A DNA stretch of 64,000 nt from NCBI RefSeq assembly GCF_902364945.1, contig NZ_CABJFS010000008.1:1-64000 (forward strand). The letters are read 5' to 3'. Numbering within the stretch: the stretch's first letter is position 1; every line of letters begins with the position of its first letter. Of the stretch, positions 60,412-64,000 are shown in pieces. The position numbers and the translations under genes are program-made. Source of the stretch: Collinsella aerofaciens. GTDB lineage: Bacteria > Actinomycetota > Coriobacteriia > Coriobacteriales > Coriobacteriaceae. The notes under the pieces are model-generated. The model was not told where the DNA came from. It searched no databases and worked only from the letters and a program-made list of their open reading frames with translations.

Positions 60412-62439
60412 CTACGGACGCTCGTCGGGAGCCAGGCGCTGCATCTTGCTCACGGCCTTAAACTTGGTGAACAGCGGCACGTACTCAAAGCTCACGTTGG
60501 AGTTCTCCAGGCCGTACCAGCGCGCAGGCGTGCCGGCGGCGCGGCGGATGATGTACTTGAGCGTGATGGCCGTACGCTCGCTGGGCTCCACGTCGCTTTC
60601 GGGCGCCAGCAGCTTGCGGATCATGACGAACTTAAACGTACCGATGTTGCCCGGGTCCTTGTAGACCGAGTAGTCATGCGTCTGCGCCGGCAGCTCGCCG
60701 CTGGCAGCCAGATCCTGAACAACCTGACGCAGATAGGCATTGACGCGCTGGTTGATCTTGTAGCCCAGATACAGATGCACGCGGAACACGTAGTCGGTGC
60801 CGAACGTCTCGACCGAGTAGGCAAAGGTATGCGGCTCCTCCATGGTCTCGACATTCACGAACCACCAGGCGCGAGCGCGCTTGGGGTGCTTATCCAAAAT
60901 CGAGTAGACGATATCGCGGTCGATATAGTCGGTGTTGGTGTCCTTGGTCAGGTACACGATGTTGTCGCTCATGAGCTCGTAGCGATCGTCGTCGCGCAGG
61001 CGTTTGAGCTGCGGCAGATAGCTGCGCAGCGGCAGCAGCGTAAACTGACGTTGCTCGACCGCCGTGCCGTTGTACCAGCACACCATGATGCCCATGATGA
61101 GCGCGGCCATAAGGATGGTGAAATAGCCGCCGTGGAAGAACTTGGTGAGCGAGCTCACGAAGAAGAAGCCCTCGAGCATAAGGAAGAAGGCGGCAAAGAT
61201 CCACGGCGCGACCTTGAGATTGCGCTCCACGTGCAGATAGAAGAAGAGCAGCATTGTCGTGCACATCATGGTCAGGGTAATGGCCAGGCCGTACGCGGCC
61301 TCCATGTGCGCCGAGTTCTGGAACAGCAGCACCACGACGACGCAGCCCACGAGCATGACGTTGTTGACCATGGGGATGTAGAGCTGGCCCTTGGTCTCGG
61401 CAGGATAGAAGACCTGCATATGCGGCATGAGGTCCAGGCGGCTGGCCTCGGACACCAGCGAGAATGCGCCGGTGATGAGCGCCTGCGAGGCGATGATGGC
61501 CGCGACGGTGGAAAGGCCGACGGCAAAGGGGCGCAGACCCGGGGCGAGCATCTGGTAGAAGGGGTTGAGGTCGGCAATACCCATGAGCTCCGGGTTGCCG
61601 GCGTTGTTGATAAGCCACGCGCCCTGGCCCATGTAGGACAGCAGCAGGCAGCACTTAACGAACGGCCAGGTGGCATAGATGTTGCCGCGGCCCACATGGC
61701 CCATGTCGGAATAGAGCGCCTCGGCACCGGTGGTAGCGAGGAAGCAGCTGCCCAAAATCATGATGCCCGCGTGGTTGTTGGGGCTCAGCAAAAAGGCGAT
61801 GCCGCGCACCGGGTTGAGGCACAGCAGCACGGCGGGGTGCTGGCAGACAAAGAACAGGCCCGTGCCGCCCAGGAACAAAAACCACAGCGTCATGATGGGG
61901 CCGAAGGCGTGACCGATCTTGGCCGTGCCGATGCGCTGCACCAAGAAGAGCGCGATGATGATGGCAAGCGTGATGGCGACGACACGACCCTGGTCGTCAC
62001 CGAGCACGGCATGGACCGCCGGGATGGTGCGCAGGCCCTCGATGGCCGTGGTGACGGTAACGGCAGGCGTCAGGATGCCGTCGGCGAGGAGCGCCGCGCC
62101 GCCCAGCATGGCGGGGATGATGAGCCACTTGCCGCAGCGCTTGACCAGGCTGTACAGGGCAAAGATGCCGCCCTCGCCGTGGTTGTCGGCGCGCAGCGAG
62201 ATCAGCACGTACTTGACGGTCGTCAGCAGCGTGACCGTCCACACGACAAGGGAGAGCGCGCCGAGCACGAACTCCTGCGTGACGCTTCCGATGCCGCCGT
62301 TGCCGGCAACGAGCGCCTTGGTTACATACATGGGGCTGGTGCCGATATCGCCATACACCACGCCCAGCGTGACGAGCATCGCCGAGATGCTCACAGGAAT
62401 CGCAGCGTGCGAGGCTACTTCCTTTGCCTTTTGTTCCAT
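60412..62439 (-). CDS. kup: Low-affinity K+ uptake protein Kup
   Basis: A 675-residue K+/H+ symporter of the KUP/HAK family. The N-terminal signature LVTLGVVYGDIGTSPMYV, ADNHGEGGIFALYSLV and the following 12 membrane helices are characteristic, with a cytoplasmic C-terminal domain (about 480-675). The ATG at 62439 follows GGGAGG. No c-di-AMP (ydaO) riboswitch fits in the short leader. It is the first gene of a unit with the small membrane protein and the KdpDE-like pair. Confidence 0.96.
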   Translation of the reverse strand: MEQKAKEVASHAAIPVSISAMLVTLGVVYGDIGTSPMYVTKALVAGNGGIGSVTQEFVLGALSLVVWTVTLLTTVKYVLISLRADNHGEGGIFALYSLVKRCGKWLIIPAMLGGAALLADGILTPAVTVTTAIEGLRTIPAVHAVLGDDQGRVVAITLAIIIALFLVQRIGTAKIGHAFGPIMTLWFLFLGGTGLFFVCQHPAVLLCLNPVRGIAFLLSPNNHAGIMILGSCFLATTGAEALYSDMGHVGRGNIYATWPFVKCCLLLSYMGQGAWLINNAGNPELMGIADLNPFYQMLAPGLRPFAVGLSTVAAIIASQALITGAFSLVSEASRLDLMPHMQVFYPAETKGQLYIPMVNNVMLVGCVVVVLLFQNSAHMEAAYGLAITLTMMCTTMLLFFYLHVERNLKVAPWIFAAFFLMLEGFFFVSSLTKFFHGGYFTILMAALIMGIMVCWYNGTAVEQRQFTLLPLRSYLPQLKRLRDDDRYELMSDNIVYLTKDTNTDYIDRDIVYSILDKHPKRARAWWFVNVETMEEPHTFAYSVETFGTDYVFRVHLYLGYKINQRVNAYLRQVVQDLAASGELPAQTHDYSVYKDPGNIGTFKFVMIRKLLAPESDVEPSERTAITLKYIIRRAAGTPARWYGLENSNVSFEYVPLFTKFKAVSKMQRLAPDERP

Positions 62440-62474
62440 AAGCCGGTTTCCTCCCAATTTTAACGTTCGACGGG

Positions 62475-62480
62475 ATTATA
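62475..62480 (-). promoter_or_regulatory. -10 element of kup
   Basis: A perfect minus-strand TATAAT at 62480-62475, about 36 nt before the ATG. The -35 region (TTAAAA at short spacing) is poor. The transcript leader would be about 30 nt. Confidence 0.5.
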
Positions 62481-62562
62481 TGTAATCAGCCCATATTTTA
62501 ATGGCACCGTTTTCCCAGCTAGATAAACATTTATGCGGCCTTTAGGCCACCGCGGCGATATG

Positions 62563-62597
62563 GAATGTGACAAAGGGACGCCCCCTTTGTCACATTC
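62563..62597. repeat. Palindromic repeat at nitroreductase stop codon
   Basis: A perfect 15-bp stem GAATGTGACAAAGGG and complement around ACGCC. It ends one base before the stop codon (62601-62599) of the nitroreductase gene. Same family as 16894-16928 and 36052-36082. Confidence 0.8.
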
Positions 62598-62598
62598 G

Positions 62599-63471
62599 TC
62601 ATTTTCCGAGCCAGTTTTTGAACCACCACTCCATAGAGCGGCTCATCTCGGCCATAAAGGGGCTCGTGTGCTTACGGGTGTAGATGTCGATGACGCGCTC
62701 GCCCACCTCGCGGGCGTGCGGGCGAAACATCGCATCCATCTCGGCCACCTGCGCATCCATCGTCGCGGCGTCGGCGCGACAATAACGCTCCTCGTGCACC
62801 AGGTTCACCACGGGATGCGCAATGGCCGGGCGCTCCTTACGGGGCGTGCCGATGATGAGCATCGACAGCGGCATGGTATAGGCAGGCAAGTCCAGCAGTG
62901 CGGCAACTTCCTCGGCGTTCTCAACGATATCACCGATGTAGCAGCTCCCCAGCCCCAGGGCCTCGGCGGCGACCACGGCGTTTTGAGCGGCGATCACGGC
63001 ATCCTGCGCCGCGATGGCAAAGTCGCCCAAACCCGGCGCGGGGCGGGGCGCCTTGCCCGTGCGCTCGACAAACTCGGGCTCAAAGCAGCCCACATGCTCA
63101 AACAGATCGATCCACTTGGCATAGTCGACCACAAATATGAGTGCCCAGGGCGCCTTGGCGATCATGGGCTGGTGGTCGCACAGGTCGGCCAGACGGTCCA
63201 GCGTAGCCTGCTCGCGAATGCTCACGATGGAATACATCATCATGGCGCCCGCCGACGGTGCGCGACTCGCCGCATGCAAAATCGCCGCACGCTGCTCGTC
63301 GGTCACCGCCACGGGACGGTCGTCGTCATCACGCGCGAAGGCACGCGTAGACGAGCGATGCTCCAAGATGTCCAGCACCGCGTTGCCCGTAGTCTCGACC
63401 GGATAGCCGTATGTATCCACGACCGCAGCTCCGTCGCTGCCCATGTCCGCCTTGCAAACCTGCTCGCTCAT
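62599..63471 (-). CDS. Nitroreductase family protein
   Basis: A 290-residue FMN flavoprotein. Conserved features are ILEHRSSTRAFA, LHAASRAPSAGAMMMYSI and AALGLGSCYIGDI-like sequence in VAAEALGLGSCYIGDIVENA. It probably reduces nitro, quinone or enone compounds with NAD(P)H. The C-terminal region (TRKHTSPFMAEMSRSMEWW) matches a subgroup found in clostridia and Coriobacteria. It is divergent from the gene at the right edge. Confidence 0.9.
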   Translation of the reverse strand: MSEQVCKADMGSDGAAVVDTYGYPVETTGNAVLDILEHRSSTRAFARDDDDRPVAVTDEQRAAILHAASRAPSAGAMMMYSIVSIREQATLDRLADLCDHQPMIAKAPWALIFVVDYAKWIDLFEHVGCFEPEFVERTGKAPRPAPGLGDFAIAAQDAVIAAQNAVVAAEALGLGSCYIGDIVENAEEVAALLDLPAYTMPLSMLIIGTPRKERPAIAHPVVNLVHEERYCRADAATMDAQVAEMDAMFRPHAREVGERVIDIYTRKHTSPFMAEMSRSMEWWFKNWLGK

Positions 63472-63684
63472 CGCCCTACCCTCGCCATTTCTTTAAGAAG
63501 CCTTTACGTTTCCGTGTAATTCCCGTCCATTATCGCGCAGGTCGCCGCTACATTGCGCAACACCGCCACGCACGCGCGTTATTATGGCTGGTTGTTGTGC
63601 GCAGTCACCAAATGCAGCGCATATCTTGGTAACAATCGGGTAAACCCCCGCTTTCGTAGGTTTTAGTTTGTGAGGAGTCTCAGC

Positions 63685-64000
63685 ATGTTCGCTGCCGCCA
63701 TCTCGCTCGTCGGTCTTGCGGCGACCGTCTACCTTGTCTTGCGCGAGGCCAAGGCCATTCGCGCTCAGTCGGGCACCGTTGCCAAAAGCGCTCTTGGATG
63801 GAGCGTCGCCTTCGGCCTGTTCCAGCTCTTTTTGACCATTTGGGGCGCCATTGGCCTCGTCGCTCAAAACGAGCCGCTCGCCTTTGTGATGCTCATCCTG
63901 ACCAACGCCATTCTCACCGGATGCGCTTGGGCCAGCATCGCCCGCGACCGCCTCGCCCCGCGCGTCTTTGCGTTCGCCTCTGCCGACGCCCCCGCCCCCA
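63685..64000 (+). CDS. Membrane protein, cut by right edge
   Basis: An open frame that starts at 63685 with GAGGAG 6 nt before the ATG and has no stop before the window ends (105 codons). It has about three hydrophobic helices: FAAAISLVGLAATVYLVLRE, SVAFGLFQLFLTIWGAIGLV and FVMLILTNAILTGCAWASIA. No known family was recognised. Confidence 0.65.
   Translation, partial: MFAAAISLVGLAATVYLVLREAKAIRAQSGTVAKSALGWSVAFGLFQLFLTIWGAIGLVAQNEPLAFVMLILTNAILTGCAWASIARDRLAPRVFAFASADAPAP

Noticed and set aside
60241..62463. A 740-codon plus-strand frame opposite kup
   Set aside because: Kup is unambiguous on the minus strand; the antisense product is His/Asp/Gly-rich and not protein-like.
62440..62598. Possible c-di-AMP (ydaO-type) riboswitch before kup
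   Set aside because: The leader after the TATAAT is only about 30 nt, and no conserved riboswitch core is visible.

Overview
This window looks like chromosomal DNA of a high-GC gut actinobacterium of the class Coriobacteriia, most likely Collinsella or a close relative. That is an inference from the high GC content, the frequent GTG and TTG starts, the atpIBEFHAGDC order followed by murA, the abundance of PTS systems and intergenic palindromes, and the general look of the proteins. No rRNA gene, tRNA gene, CRISPR array or intact transposase was seen.

Layout. 1-10.5 kb (all minus): upp, then the complete F1Fo ATP synthase operon, murA and an LCP-family wall-polymer transferase. 10.6-16.7 kb (minus): glpK with a Sua5/YrdC protein, a hicAB toxin-antitoxin pair, prmC with an unusual Ala/Glu-rich insert, and prfA. 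16.9-21.3 kb (minus): a polar amino-acid ABC importer in one operon with an M20 peptidase. 21.6-28 kb: a mutarotase-like protein, a one-pass membrane protein, a fusion of an LpdD-like domain with type I isopentenyl-diphosphate isomerase, an MFS exporter, a low-molecular-weight phosphatase, a Cys-rich protein and a pyridoxal-kinase-like protein. 28.3-32.5 kb (plus): MarR regulator with a heterodimeric ABC exporter. 32.7-37.2 kb: a LysR regulator divergent from an SDR, OFA-type MFS and Gfo/Idh/MocA operon. 37.4-39.5 kb: tex. 39.9-45.1 kb: an ascorbate-type PTS (IIA, IIB, IIC) bracketed by two paralogous transaldolase-like genes and controlled by a divergent DeoR regulator.

45.1-54.8 kb looks like an accessory block. 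It starts beside a HAD phosphatase gene that has lost its N-terminal half. It carries a mannose-family PTS (IIA, IIB, IIC, IID), a class II aldolase, an aldo/keto reductase, an esterase, an MFS transporter, an RpiR regulator, an intact HAD phosphatase and a 49-residue membrane protein. 55.0-63.5 kb returns to core genes: rlmKL whose RlmL half has lost its catalytic motifs, a KdpDE-like two-component system lying downstream of kup rather than next to kdpFABC, and a nitroreductase. A membrane-protein gene runs off the right edge.

The most unusual signals are not proteins. First, at least four copies of a roughly 140-nt two-hairpin element (one cut by the left edge) have different stem sequences but preserve pairing through compensatory changes. 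Three of them sit 0-1 nt from a stop codon. Second, a family of short G-rich palindromes also abuts stop codons, and a related palindrome appears inside the M20 coding sequence. Third, the 10-mer CCGTGAACGG occurs in three control regions, all next to PTS and aldolase loci.
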